A stretch of 64,000 bases of DNA, from the NCBI GenBank assembly GCA_910587285.1, contig CAJULM010000003.1, forward strand, positions 1 to 64,000, in the 5' to 3' direction. Positions 1 to 8,128 of the stretch are shown here, piece after piece. Below the pieces are notes generated by a model. It had not been told where the DNA came from and did not search any database. It was given only the letters and a program-made list of their open reading frames with translations. Source of the DNA: an uncultured Oscillospiraceae bacterium. Its GTDB lineage: Bacteria; Bacillota; Clostridia; Oscillospirales; Oscillospiraceae. Position 1 is the stretch's first letter. The number at the start of each line of letters is the position of its first letter. The translations under genes were made by a program, and so were the position numbers.

Positions 1-1
1 C

Positions 2-718
2 AAAAACTATGTGGACCTGTTCCAAGATAAAATTTTCCAAAAGGGACTGCTGAACACCGTCATCATTGTGGTGGTCTCTGTCCCCACCGTGTGCGCGTTT
101 TCCCTGTGGGTGGGCGCCCGAATCTACAACATGAAGATGTGGGCTTGCTCCGCCTTCCGCGTGATTTTCTATCTGCCTGTGGTCACAGGCTCCGTGGCCG
201 TTACCGTGGTGTGGAAGTGGATCTATCACTATTATAATGGCATTCTCAACTTTGTGGGCACCAACCTGGGGCTGTGGGAGAAAAACATCAACTGGCTGGG
301 CGATGAGAAATTTGCCTTGGGGTGTATCATCCTGATTCTGTTCACCACCTCCGTGGGCCAGCCCATTGTGCTGTACGTCTCCGCCCTGGGCAATGTGGAC
401 CATACCTTGGTGGAGGCCGCTGAGGTGGACGGCGCCACCGATCTCCAGGTGTTCTGGAAGGTAAAGTGGCCCCAGATCATGCCCACCACCCTGTACATCC
501 TGGTCATCACCACCATCAACAGCTTCCAGTGCTTCGCGCTGATTCAGCTGCTCACCTCCGGCGGACCCAACCACGCCACGGATACGGTGATGTACTACAT
601 CTATTATAGTGCTTTTACCCTGTACCGCTATGGCTACGCCAACGCTATGGGCGTCATCCTGGCCCTGTGCATTGCCGCGCTGTCTGCGCTACAGTTCAAG
701 CTGGCCAAGGCTGATTAA
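2..718 (+). CDS. Sugar ABC transporter permease, MalF type (5' partial)
   Basis: Inner-membrane permease of a carbohydrate ABC importer. The frame is open from base 2 (KNY before the GTG at 11), so the true start lies before the window. The visible 238 residues show about five hydrophobic segments and the EAA loop that docks the ATPase (EAAEVDGATDLQVFW, about residue 140). A MalG-type permease follows after 14 bases, and nanA-nagB-nagA come next in the same direction. The likely substrate is therefore sialic acid or a related amino sugar, but that is inferred from context only. The binding protein is not in the window and may lie upstream. No ATPase is visible; such importers often share one encoded elsewhere. 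Confidence 0.88.
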   Translation, partial: KNYVDLFQDKIFQKGLLNTVIIVVVSVPTVCAFSLWVGARIYNMKMWACSAFRVIFYLPVVTGSVAVTVVWKWIYHYYNGILNFVGTNLGLWEKNINWLGDEKFALGCIILILFTTSVGQPIVLYVSALGNVDHTLVEAAEVDGATDLQVFWKVKWPQIMPTTLYILVITTINSFQCFALIQLLTSGGPNHATDTVMYYIYYSAFTLYRYGYANAMGVILALCIAALSALQFKLAKAD

Positions 719-732
719 GGGGAGGGGAAGAT

Positions 733-1665
733 ATGAATTCTGGCGTTAAGAAATTGTCTGTCTATCAGATCATCACCATGGTTTTGATTGTCATTATCGC
801 GGTGGTTGTCTTCCTGTTCCCGCTGTATTGGATTATCACCGGCGCCTTTAAGACGCCCTCCTCCGTCAACAACCCCAGCCCGGATTGGTGGCCCAAGGAG
901 TGGGTCATGCGCAACTTCGACACCTTATTCGATAAGCGCAGCGCGCCCCTGTGGGAGTTGCACGTGCCCCTGAGCGAGTGGTTCACTCAGGACCACAGCC
1001 AGATCGTGTTTTCCACCGGCCCAACTGTGCCCGCCGCCTTCCGTTGGCTCGTCAACACGGTGTTTATGTCGGTGACGGCCATGGTGCTCACCTGCGCCAC
1101 CGCCTCCTTGGCGGGCTACTCTCTGGCAAAGAAGCGTTTCTTTGGCCGTGCGGTGCTGTTCTCCCTGATTGTGGCCGCCATGGCGCTTCCCAAGCAGGTG
1201 ATTTTGATCCCGCTGCTGCGGGAGATGTCCGGGCTGCACTTGTCGGACACCATTTGGTCGGTGATCTTCCCCATCGTAGGCTGGCCCTTCGGCGTGTTCC
1301 TGATGAAGCAGTTTGCCGAAGGCATTCCAGGCGAGATTTTGGAGGCGGCCCGCATAGACGGCGCGGGCGAGATCAAGACCTTTACCACCATTGTGCTGCC
1401 CATGATTAAGCCGGGCATCGGCGCGCTGGCTATTTTCACTTTCATCAACACCTGGAACGACTACTTTATGCAGTTGGTTATGCTGCGCAATACCAACGTG
1501 CTGACCATGCCGCTGGGTATCTCGAAGATGATGGGCGAGTTTGGGCAGGACTACGGTCTGCTGATGGCGGGCGCGGCCCTGGCCTCCGTCCCCATTATCA
1601 TCGTGTTCCTGATTTTCCAGAAGTACTTCACCAAGGGCATCACCATGGGCGCCGTGAAGGGCTGA
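733..1665 (+). CDS. Sugar ABC transporter permease, MalG type
   Basis: Second permease of the importer, 310 residues. It has an N-terminal membrane segment, a long external loop, then the BPD_transp_1 core with the EAA motif (EAARIDGAGEIKTF, about residue 205) and the C-terminal ITMGAVKG ending typical of MalG-type subunits. A strong ribosome site (GGGGAGGGG) precedes the ATG. It is probably co-transcribed with the upstream permease and with nanA-nagB-nagA. The external loop at about residues 35-100 is longer than in many MalG proteins. Specificity for N-acetylneuraminate is inferred from the neighbouring lyase. Confidence 0.9.
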   Translation: MNSGVKKLSVYQIITMVLIVIIAVVVFLFPLYWIITGAFKTPSSVNNPSPDWWPKEWVMRNFDTLFDKRSAPLWELHVPLSEWFTQDHSQIVFSTGPTVPAAFRWLVNTVFMSVTAMVLTCATASLAGYSLAKKRFFGRAVLFSLIVAAMALPKQVILIPLLREMSGLHLSDTIWSVIFPIVGWPFGVFLMKQFAEGIPGEILEAARIDGAGEIKTFTTIVLPMIKPGIGALAIFTFINTWNDYFMQLVMLRNTNVLTMPLGISKMMGEFGQDYGLLMAGAALASVPIIIVFLIFQKYFTKGITMGAVKG

Positions 1666-1693
1666 CCCCGGTATGTGAGAGAAAAAGAATTGA

Positions 1694-1743
1694 GCACGGT
1701 CCCGCGTGAACCACCCTTTTCGGCGGTTTGCGCGGGACCGTGC
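1694..1743 (+). other. Intercistronic hairpin between permease and nanA
   Basis: A perfect 13-bp inverted repeat (1694-1706 with 1731-1743, GCACGGTCCCGCG arms) encloses a 24-base loop. No U-tract follows, so it is more likely an mRNA-stabilising or partial-attenuation hairpin than a full terminator. It could lower nanA-nagB-nagA expression relative to the transporter or protect the upstream message. Confidence 0.6.
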
Positions 1744-1779
1744 GAGAGCGTCAATCGACTAAAAAGGAGCTGAGCAAAA

Positions 1780-2688
1780 ATGAAAGACTTTTCCAAATAC
1801 GCAGGCGTGATTCCAGCGTTTTACGCCTGCTATGACAAGGGCGGCGCGGTAAGTCCCGATGGGGTGCGCGCCCTGGCGCGGTATCTGCTGGACAAGGGCG
1901 TCAAGGGCCTGTACGTGGGCGGGTCCTCCGGCGAGTGCATCTATCAGAGCGTGGCCGAGCGAAAGCTGGTGCTGGAGAACGTGATGGCGGAAGTGGGCGG
2001 CAAGCTCACCATCATTGCCCACGTGGCCTGCAACAACACCGCCGACAGCCAGGAGCTGGCCGCCCATGCCCAGTCCCTGGGGGTGGACGCCATCGCCGCC
2101 ATTCCGCCCATCTACTTCCACCTGCCCCCCAAGGGAATCGCCAAGTACTGGAACGACATCTCCGCCGCCGCGCCGGAAACCGACTTCATTATCTACAACA
2201 TCCCCCAGCTGGCAGGGGTGGCCCTCACCGCCCCGCTGCTCCAGGAGATGCTGAAGAATCCCAGAGTGATCGGTGTGAAGAACTCCTCCATGCTGGTGCA
2301 GGACATCCAGATGTGGAAGGACGAGGGGGCCATCGTGTTCAACGGGCCCGACGAGCAGCTGCTCTCCGGGTTGGCCGCCGGGGCCATCGGCGGCATCGGC
2401 GGCACCTACGCCGCCATGCCTGAGCTGTATCTGGCCATTTTCCGGCTGTTCCATGAGGGAAAGCTGGAGGAGGGCCGCCAGATTCAGAACGAGTGCTGCC
2501 GCATCATTTATAGAATGTGCTCCACTCAGGGCAATATGTATGCGGTAATCAAGGAGATCATCCGCCAGCAGGGAGGCCCCGACGCGGGCAGTGTCCGCGC
2601 CCCGCTGCTGGAGCTGGTTCCGGAGGACGCGGCCATCGTGAAGGCGGCGGCGGACATGATTTCCGCGGCCATTGCCAAGTATTGCTGA
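1780..2688 (+). CDS. nanA: N-acetylneuraminate lyase (DHDPS/NAL family)
   Basis: A 302-residue class I aldolase that would cleave N-acetylneuraminate to N-acetylmannosamine and pyruvate in the cytoplasm. The family hallmarks are in place: the carboxylate-binding GSSGE at about 48-52, the catalytic Tyr139 in IIYNIP and the Schiff-base Lys167 in GVKNSS. These match Tyr137 and Lys165 of the E. coli lyase. The ribosome site AAGGAG precedes the ATG. It lies between sugar permeases and nagB-nagA, which supports sialic acid rather than dihydrodipicolinate chemistry. A different 2-keto acid aldolase of the same family cannot be excluded. The epimerase and kinase (nanE, nanK) needed to reach GlcNAc-6-P are not in the window. 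Confidence 0.85.
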   Translation: MKDFSKYAGVIPAFYACYDKGGAVSPDGVRALARYLLDKGVKGLYVGGSSGECIYQSVAERKLVLENVMAEVGGKLTIIAHVACNNTADSQELAAHAQSLGVDAIAAIPPIYFHLPPKGIAKYWNDISAAAPETDFIIYNIPQLAGVALTAPLLQEMLKNPRVIGVKNSSMLVQDIQMWKDEGAIVFNGPDEQLLSGLAAGAIGGIGGTYAAMPELYLAIFRLFHEGKLEEGRQIQNECCRIIYRMCSTQGNMYAVIKEIIRQQGGPDAGSVRAPLLELVPEDAAIVKAAADMISAAIAKYC

Positions 2689-2727
2689 AAGCGTTACAAA
2701 TAATCTGAAGGTTTTGAGGTGTTTAAA

Positions 2728-3456
2728 ATGAGAATTTATCGTGAGAAGGACTACAACGCCATGAGCCGCCGGGCGGCGGCCGTCATCGCCGCCCAGGTGG
2801 TGTCCAAGCCGGACTGCGTGCTGGGTCTTGCCACCGGCTCCACTCCCATCGGGGCCTATAAGCAGCTCATCGAGTGGCACAAGCAGCGCGATTTGAGTTT
2901 TTCCGAGGTGCGCTCCGTGAACCTGGACGAATATTTCGGTCTGGCCCCCACCCACGATCAGAGTTACCGCTATTTCATGCAGACCAACCTGTTTGACCAT
3001 GTGGACATCGTCCCGGAGAACACCAATGTGCCCAACGGCTTAGCCCAGGACGCGGCGGCGGAGTGCGCCCGGTATGAGCAGGTGGTGGCGGGGCTGGGCT
3101 ACGCCGACCTCCAGCTGCTGGGCATGGGCCGCAACGGCCACATCGGCTTCAACGAGCCCTGTGACGAGTTCCCCGTGGCCACCCATTTGGTGGACCTTAC
3201 CCAGAGCACCATTGACGCCAATGCCCGGTTCTTCGCCAGTGCCAACGACGTGCCCCGCCAGGCCCTGACCATGGGCGTGGGCACCATCATGCGCGCCCGG
3301 AGCATCCTGGTGGTGGTCAGCGGCGCGGACAAGGCGGAGGCGGTGCGCAAAACCGTGATGGGCCCCGTCACGCCCGAGGTGCCTGCGTCTATCCTCCAGC
3401 TGCATCCCAATGTGACGCTCATCGGTGATGAGGCGGCCCTCAGCGGCCTGAACTGA
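2728..3456 (+). CDS. nagB: Glucosamine-6-phosphate deaminase
   Basis: A 242-residue isomerase/deaminase converting glucosamine-6-phosphate to fructose-6-phosphate plus ammonia. Visible motifs are the phosphate loop ATGSTP (about 35-40), NLDEYFG (about 65-71) and GMGRNGHIGFNEP (about 132-144), with the catalytic His138. I chose the ATG at 2728, giving MRIYREKDYNAMS as in the family. The upstream in-frame GTG at 2719 overlaps the GAGGTG ribosome site that serves this ATG. The gene follows nanA by 39 bases and precedes nagA by 11, so the three form one catabolic transcript. The length is normal for the short, non-allosteric class. Confidence 0.93.
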   Translation: MRIYREKDYNAMSRRAAAVIAAQVVSKPDCVLGLATGSTPIGAYKQLIEWHKQRDLSFSEVRSVNLDEYFGLAPTHDQSYRYFMQTNLFDHVDIVPENTNVPNGLAQDAAAECARYEQVVAGLGYADLQLLGMGRNGHIGFNEPCDEFPVATHLVDLTQSTIDANARFFASANDVPRQALTMGVGTIMRARSILVVVSGADKAEAVRKTVMGPVTPEVPASILQLHPNVTLIGDEAALSGLN

Positions 3457-3467
3457 GGAGGAACGGC

Positions 3468-4583
3468 ATGAAAATCACAGGCGGTAAGGTATTTGACCTG
3501 GAGAATGGTTTCGTAGAGCGGGACGTGTGTTTTGACGAAGGGCTGCTCACCCCGGACAGCCGGGACGGGCAAAGCTATGACGCCGCCGGGTGCTACGTGA
3601 TCCCCGGCCTCACCGATGTGCATTTCCACGGCTGCCGGGGGGCGGATTTGTCCGACGGCGACGCCGACGGCCTCCAGACCATGGCGGAGTACGAGCTGAG
3701 CCGGGGCGTGACTCAAATCTGCCCGGCGGGCATGACGCTGCTGGAGGAGCAGCTGATGAAGGTGTGCCGCACGGCGGCGGAGCACAAGCGGGCCGGGAAG
3801 CCGGGCGCGGATTTGGTGGGCGTGAACTTGGAGGGGCCCTTCCTGTCCTACGCCAAGAAGGGCGCCCAGAACGGCGAGTGGCTTCACGCGCCCGATGTGG
3901 CTATGCTGCGGCGGCTGGAGGAGGCGTCCGAGGGGCTGGTGAAGCTGGTGTCCGTGGCGCCCGAGGAGCCGGGGGCGCTGGACTTCATCCGGGAAGTGGC
4001 GGAGGAGGTCAATGTGTCTGTGGCCCACACCACGGCGGACTATGACACCGCCCTGGCGGCGTTCCGGGCGGGCGCTCGGGAGGTCACCCACCTCTTTAAC
4101 GCCATGCCCGCCTTCACCCATCGCGCCCCCGGCGTGGTGGGCGCGGCGCTGGACAGCGCATGGAGCCGGGTGGAGCTGATTTGCGACGGTATCCACATCC
4201 ACCCCAGCGTGGTGCGGGCCACCTTTAAGATGTTCGGCGCGGACCGGGTGGTGCTGATTTCCGACACCATGCGGGCGGCCGGCATGGAGGACGGCGAGTA
4301 CGACCTGGGCGGCCAGAACGTCATTGTGAAGGGGCCGCTGGCCACCCTGGCCGATGGCACCATCGCCGGGTCGGTCACGGACCTGATGGCGTGTATGAAG
4401 ACCGCCGTGTCCTTCGGCATCCCCCTGGCGGACGCGGTGCGGGCGGCGGCGGTAAACCCGGCCAAGGCCATCGGCATTTTTGACCGGGTGGGCAGCCTGG
4501 AGCCGGGCAAACGGGCCAATGTGGCCGTATTGGGGCCCGATCTGGAGCTGAAAGCCGTGTTCTTCCACGGGAAAAGGATTTAA
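3468..4583 (+). CDS. nagA: N-acetylglucosamine-6-phosphate deacetylase
   Basis: A 371-residue amidohydrolase-superfamily enzyme removing acetate from GlcNAc-6-P to supply NagB. The TIM-barrel metal and substrate motifs appear in order: DVHFHGCRG (about 47), NLEGPFLS (about 122), AHTTADY (about 187), THLFNAMPAFTHR (about 206), CDGIHIHP (about 240) and LISDTM (about 263), the last carrying the catalytic Asp. The ATG sits 11 bases after nagB with ribosome site GAGGAGG. It is the last gene of the operon and ends at a strong bidirectional terminator. Confidence 0.94.
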   Translation: MKITGGKVFDLENGFVERDVCFDEGLLTPDSRDGQSYDAAGCYVIPGLTDVHFHGCRGADLSDGDADGLQTMAEYELSRGVTQICPAGMTLLEEQLMKVCRTAAEHKRAGKPGADLVGVNLEGPFLSYAKKGAQNGEWLHAPDVAMLRRLEEASEGLVKLVSVAPEEPGALDFIREVAEEVNVSVAHTTADYDTALAAFRAGAREVTHLFNAMPAFTHRAPGVVGAALDSAWSRVELICDGIHIHPSVVRATFKMFGADRVVLISDTMRAAGMEDGEYDLGGQNVIVKGPLATLADGTIAGSVTDLMACMKTAVSFGIPLADAVRAAAVNPAKAIGIFDRVGSLEPGKRANVAVLGPDLELKAVFFHGKRI

Positions 4584-4590
4584 GGAAAAG

Positions 4591-4622
4591 GACAAGGGAG
4601 ACGCGAAGGCGTCTCCCTTGTC
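4591..4622. terminator. Bidirectional terminator, nagA / DUF4830
   Basis: A 14-bp perfect stem (4591-4604 with 4609-4622) is closed by a GAAG loop between convergent genes. On the minus strand the stem is followed by a T-rich run (CCTTTTCC), which suits the DUF4830 gene. On the plus strand the following tract (TGTGTC) is weaker. Confidence 0.8.
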
Positions 4623-4626
4623 TGTG

Positions 4627-5154
4627 TCAAATCATGGTGCCAAAGGTTGGGGCGGTGGAAGCGGGGGGCTGGCTGTCCTGGAGCGGCTCGGGCATGGCCA
4701 GCCCGTGGAGAAAGCTGCCGGAGGAGGACTGAATCTGTCCGCCTACCACTCGGTTTTTGTAGATGAGCAGGGCGATCTGCACCGATTCGTCCTGGGCGGG
4801 GTAGTTGGTAAGCTGATAGGTGTACCGCTTGACCCGCTTGCCGCAGTATTGGCTGAGATCAAATCCCTGGTCGGCTTGAAGCTTTAGATAGCTTTGGTAG
4901 CTGTCGTCGAACTGCTTCGGAATGAGCAGCTCCTCGGTGGCGATGGGTTGGGCGGATACCTGCCAGCCCAGCCCGCCCAGATAGGCCAGGCGGTCGTCAT
5001 TGGTGCGAATGTTTTTTACTTCCGCCGAAGCGGTGATTGCCCGGCCGCCCAGGGTGAACAGCAGGGCGGCGGCCACCACCGCGCAGCAGCACAGGGCGGT
5101 GGCCGCGCCCGCCAGCAGCTTCCTCTTTGGTACGCGTGCCGTGACGATAATCAT
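4627..5154 (-). CDS. DUF4830-like secreted or membrane-anchored protein
   Basis: A 175-residue protein with one N-terminal hydrophobic segment (about residues 12-36) after a basic KRK stretch, then an extracytoplasmic domain. The domain has a GGLGW motif near the membrane and an IPKQFDDSYQSYL-type segment typical of the DUF4830 family found in Clostridia. I start it at the ATG at 5154, which has GGAG seven bases upstream. An in-frame ATG ten codons earlier lacks a convincing ribosome site. The function is unknown. It is a monocistronic gene divergent from rsuA. Confidence 0.6.
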   Translation of the reverse strand: MIIVTARVPKRKLLAGAATALCCCAVVAAALLFTLGGRAITASAEVKNIRTNDDRLAYLGGLGWQVSAQPIATEELLIPKQFDDSYQSYLKLQADQGFDLSQYCGKRVKRYTYQLTNYPAQDESVQIALLIYKNRVVGGQIQSSSGSFLHGLAMPEPLQDSQPPASTAPTFGTMI

Positions 5155-5277
5155 GGTACCACTCCGTTTCATCATGGGTCTCAAGAAAGGATATGTACCT
5201 TTTTCCGTTGATATGATAGAATGTTACCAAATGCAGAATTTGCAGGCCGATGAGGACGAAATGCGAGGAGGAATGGG

Positions 5278-5982
5278 ATGGAACGGCTGGACAAGCGGCT
5301 GGCGAACACAGGAAGGTGGAGTCGGAAGGAGGCCCGGGAGCTGATCCGCGGCGGCCGGGTGGCGGTGGGCGGAGAGGTGTGCCGCGCCCCGGAGACCAAG
5401 GTGGGGCTGGACGCCGCTGTGGCGGTGGATGAGGCTTTGATTGGTGGGGGCGGGCCGGTATATCTGATGTTGAACAAGCCGGCGGGGGTGGTGTCGTCCA
5501 CCGACGAGCCGGGAAAGCGCACGGTGCTGGACCTGCTGGGGGAGGCGTACCAGAACCTGGGCCTGTTCCCCGCTGGGCGGCTGGACCAGGACACGGAGGG
5601 GCTGCTGCTGCTCACCAACGATGGGCCTCTGGCCCACCGGCTGCTCTCTCCCAAGCGCCACGTGGATAAGGTGTACTATGTGGAGGTGGACGGCGTGCTG
5701 GATGAGGGCGACGCGGAGGCGGTGCGCCAAGGGGTGAAGCTGGCGGACGGCTATGTGTGCCTGCCCGGCGAGCTGGAGCCGCTGCCCGGGGGGCGGGCGG
5801 CCCATATGACTCTGCGGGAGGGGAAGTATCACCAGGTAAAACGTATGCTGGCGGCGCGGGGAAAACCGGTGATTTATTTGAGGCGGGTGCGCTTCGGCCC
5901 GCTGATTTTGGACGAGAGTTTGCCCAAGGGTGGGTGGAGAGCACTAACCGAGGAGGAGACACAGGCGCTTTTCCGTCAATGA
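5278..5982 (+). CDS. rsuA: 16S rRNA pseudouridine synthase, RsuA/RluB family
   Basis: A 234-residue pseudouridine synthase. An N-terminal S4 RNA-binding domain (about 1-55) precedes the catalytic domain. The catalytic Asp103 sits in the family signature AGRLDQDTEGLLLLTNDG, and the conserved LNKPAG (about 65-70) is present. The size and S4 domain fit RsuA, which modifies U516 of 16S rRNA. RluB/RluF-type specificity is possible from sequence alone. The ribosome site GCGAGGAGG lies close to the ATG. No clear terminator follows; the next promoter starts about 45 bases later. Confidence 0.88.
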   Translation: MERLDKRLANTGRWSRKEARELIRGGRVAVGGEVCRAPETKVGLDAAVAVDEALIGGGGPVYLMLNKPAGVVSSTDEPGKRTVLDLLGEAYQNLGLFPAGRLDQDTEGLLLLTNDGPLAHRLLSPKRHVDKVYYVEVDGVLDEGDAEAVRQGVKLADGYVCLPGELEPLPGGRAAHMTLREGKYHQVKRMLAARGKPVIYLRRVRFGPLILDESLPKGGWRALTEEETQALFRQ

Positions 5983-5992
5983 GACGAAAAAT

Positions 5993-6045
5993 TTGGCAAA
6001 TTCAACAAAAAAATTTTTAAAAACTATTGAAATTGGCAATTCAAC
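5993..6045 (+). promoter_or_regulatory. Direct repeat TTGGCAA(A)TTCAAC around the PucR-type promoter
   Basis: Two near-identical sites, TTGGCAAATTCAAC at 5993-6006 and TTGGCAATTCAAC at 6033-6045, are spaced 40 bp apart, about four helical turns. The second occupies the promoter spacer. This geometry suits a regulator, possibly the downstream PucR-like protein itself. No experimental link is known to me. Confidence 0.45.
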
Positions 6046-6055
6046 CCGGTATAAT
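6027..6055 (+). promoter_or_regulatory. Sigma-A promoter for the PucR/CdaR-type regulator
   Basis: TTGAAA at 6027-6032, a 17-base spacer and TATAAT at 6050-6055. The leader of about 115 bases contains a 9-bp hairpin (CCTGCGGTT/AACCGCAGG, about 6108-6132). Confidence 0.85.
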
Positions 6056-6175
6056 AAAAGCGTTCGGATTTGAAAAAGAGAATGCGGCAATTCGCAGCGG
6101 GCGGCGCCTGCGGTTCTTATGAAACCGCAGGCGGAGCGGAGGACTCGCGGGGCCGCGGAGAAAGGAGAAAGCGCA

Positions 6176-7267
6176 ATGTTCAGCCGGATCTTCCAAAGCG
6201 TCGTGCTTCAAATGAAAGACTGCTGTGACCGCGCCGTAGGTGTGATCGACGAGCAGGGAACGGTGATTGCCTGTAATGAGTTGAGCTGCATCGGCGAGAA
6301 ATGGGGGAATACGGCCGCGCTGCTGGCGGCGGAGCAGGACGCTCTGGTGGTCAGCAACGGGTTTACCTTCAAGCCCCTGCCCGGCTGGAATGGCCAGTCC
6401 GACTACGCCGCGTTTGCCCGTGGAGAGGATGAGCGGGCCGCCCTGGTCTGCTCCATGGCGGTGATTGCCCTCAACGGGGCCAAGACCTATTATGAGGAGA
6501 AGAACGACAAGGCCGCCTTTGTGAAAAATATTTTGTGCGATAATATTCTGCTGGGCGATATCTATGTGCGCACCAAGGAACTGCACTTTGTATCCGAGGC
6601 GCCCAGGGCGGTGATTCTGGTGCGTCAGCTGGGCACGCCCGATGTGTCCGCAGTGGATGTGGTGGCCGGCCTGTATCCGGACCGGCAGTCGGATTTTGTG
6701 CTGTCCATCAGCGAGACGGACGTGGCCCTGGTCAAGCAGCTGGGGGAGAATGCCGACATCCGCGAGGTGCAGAAGATCGCCCAGAACGTCCAGGAAACCC
6801 TCACCCGGGAGCTGGGAATCAAGACGGTGGTGGGAGTGGGCACAATCGTGGGCCATATTCGGGATTTGGCCCGCACCTACAAGGAGGCCCAGGTGGCCAT
6901 CGACGTGGGCAAGGTGTTCGACACCGAGCGGTCTATCATCAGCTACGAGAATCTGGGCATTGGGCGGCTCATCTACCAGTTGCCCACCACCCTGTGCGAG
7001 ATGTTTTTGCGGGAGGTCTTCAAAAAGAATCCCATCGACGCGCTGGACCAGGAGACCTTGTTTACCATCAACAAATTCTTTGAGAACAACCTTAACGTGT
7101 CCGAGACGGCCCGGAAGCTGTTCGTCCACCGCAACACGCTGGTATACCGGTTGGAAAAAATTAAGAAGCTCACCGGATTGGATTTGCGGGAGTTCGACGA
7201 TGCCATCACCTTTAAGGTGGCGCTGATGGTCAAGAAGTACCTGGTCAGCCGGGGAATTGAGTCCTAA
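6176..7267 (+). CDS. PucR/CdaR-type helix-turn-helix regulator
   Basis: A 363-residue transcription regulator. The C-terminus (about 300-355) has the PucR-type HTH (NVSETARKLFVHRNTLVYR) followed by the EKIKKLTGLDLR helix typical of CdaR/PucR proteins. The middle section resembles their degenerate GGDEF-like domain. The N-terminal 120 residues are a putative sensor domain without an obvious known motif. The start is the ATG at 6176 with AAAGGAG upstream. A longer open frame from 6119 lacks a ribosome site. It has its own promoter and terminator. Its ligand and target genes cannot be read from the sequence; the neighbouring ftsEX operon is one possible target. Confidence 0.75.
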   Translation: MFSRIFQSVVLQMKDCCDRAVGVIDEQGTVIACNELSCIGEKWGNTAALLAAEQDALVVSNGFTFKPLPGWNGQSDYAAFARGEDERAALVCSMAVIALNGAKTYYEEKNDKAAFVKNILCDNILLGDIYVRTKELHFVSEAPRAVILVRQLGTPDVSAVDVVAGLYPDRQSDFVLSISETDVALVKQLGENADIREVQKIAQNVQETLTRELGIKTVVGVGTIVGHIRDLARTYKEAQVAIDVGKVFDTERSIISYENLGIGRLIYQLPTTLCEMFLREVFKKNPIDALDQETLFTINKFFENNLNVSETARKLFVHRNTLVYRLEKIKKLTGLDLREFDDAITFKVALMVKKYLVSRGIES

Positions 7268-7277
7268 AAAGCTGTGG

Positions 7278-7306
7278 AAAGCCGCCCGTCTGGGCGGCTT
7301 TCTTTT
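7278..7306 (+). terminator. Rho-independent terminator of the PucR-type gene
   Basis: A 10-bp stem (AAAGCCGCCC / GGGCGGCTTT) with a GTCT loop, followed by CTTTTC. It ends a monocistronic unit before the ftsEX promoter. Confidence 0.85.
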
Positions 7307-7351
7307 CATGGCGGGATTTGCTGCCGAATTTTGGGAAAGAGGCGCGCTGTG

Positions 7352-7380
7352 TTGACATGGCAGGAAATAGCCGATATAAT
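7352..7380 (+). promoter_or_regulatory. Consensus sigma-A promoter of ftsEX
   Basis: TTGACA at 7352-7357, a 17-base spacer and TATAAT at 7375-7380. Both hexamers match the consensus exactly, which suggests strong constitutive transcription of the ftsE-ftsX-hydrolase unit. Confidence 0.92.
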
Positions 7381-7447
7381 AAAAAGGCTTCCGTCGGCAT
7401 AAAAAACGATAAAGACAAATAGAGCAGCAGTGATGGGGAGGCCGCCC

Positions 7448-8128
7448 ATGATACGATTGATCGATGTATATAAAGAATATGACAACGGGACCAAGGCGCT
7501 GAGGGGGATTGACCTTCGGATTGAGGACGGGGAATTTGTGTTCCTGGTGGGTCCCTCCGGTTCCGGGAAATCCACCATCATCAAACTGCTCACTGCGGAG
7601 GTCACCGCCACCCAGGGGCGGGTGATCGTCAACGGATACAACCTGAACAACATCCGCCGCTGGCAGATTCCTCATATGCGCCGGACGCTGGGGGTTATCT
7701 TCCAGGATTTCCGGCTGATTGAGAAAAAAACGGTGCAGGGCAATCTGGAGTTTGCCATGCGCACGGTAGGGGCCAGCGGCCGGGAGATGCGCAAGCGCAT
7801 TCCCTATGTGCTGGACCTGGTGGGCCTGAAGGAGAAGGCGGACGCCTATCCCAACGAGATGAGCGGCGGCGAACAGCAGCGGGTGGCCATCGCCCGGGCG
7901 CTGGTGAACAACCCGCGCATGATCATCGCCGATGAGCCCACCGGTAATCTGGACCCCAAGCGCTCCTTGGAGATCATGACGCTGCTGGAGCGGATCAATT
8001 CCATGGGCACCACCGTGCTGGTGGTCACCCACGAGAAGGACCTGGTCAACCGTTTCTCCAAGCGGGTGGTGGCCATCAAGGACGGAGAAATGGTGCGCGA
8101 CGGTCAGGGAGGCTACTATAGGGTATGA
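7448..8128 (+). CDS. ftsE: Cell division ATP-binding protein FtsE
   Basis: A 226-residue ABC ATPase that with FtsX transmits ATP-driven conformational changes to periplasmic or extracellular peptidoglycan hydrolases. Walker A GPSGSGKST (about 35-43), signature SGGEQQRVAIARAL and Walker B IIADEPTGNLD are intact. The start is the ATG at 7448, giving MIRLIDVYKEY, with GGGGAGG upstream. Its stop overlaps the ftsX start (ATGA), showing translational coupling. The length matches the family. Confidence 0.96.
   Translation: MIRLIDVYKEYDNGTKALRGIDLRIEDGEFVFLVGPSGSGKSTIIKLLTAEVTATQGRVIVNGYNLNNIRRWQIPHMRRTLGVIFQDFRLIEKKTVQGNLEFAMRTVGASGREMRKRIPYVLDLVGLKEKADAYPNEMSGGEQQRVAIARALVNNPRMIIADEPTGNLDPKRSLEIMTLLERINSMGTTVLVVTHEKDLVNRFSKRVVAIKDGEMVRDGQGGYYRV

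Noticed and set aside
1694..1743. Strong hairpin after the second permease as a Rho-independent terminator
   Set aside because: No U-tract follows and the same-strand operon continues into nanA, so it is listed as an intercistronic hairpin.
2719..2727. GTG at 2719 as the nagB start
   Set aside because: It overlaps the GAGGTG ribosome site for the ATG at 2728, which gives the family-typical N-terminus.
6041..8032. A 663-codon minus-strand frame across the PucR-type gene and ftsE
   Set aside because: It spans two real genes and a terminator on the plus strand, and contains no recognisable domain.
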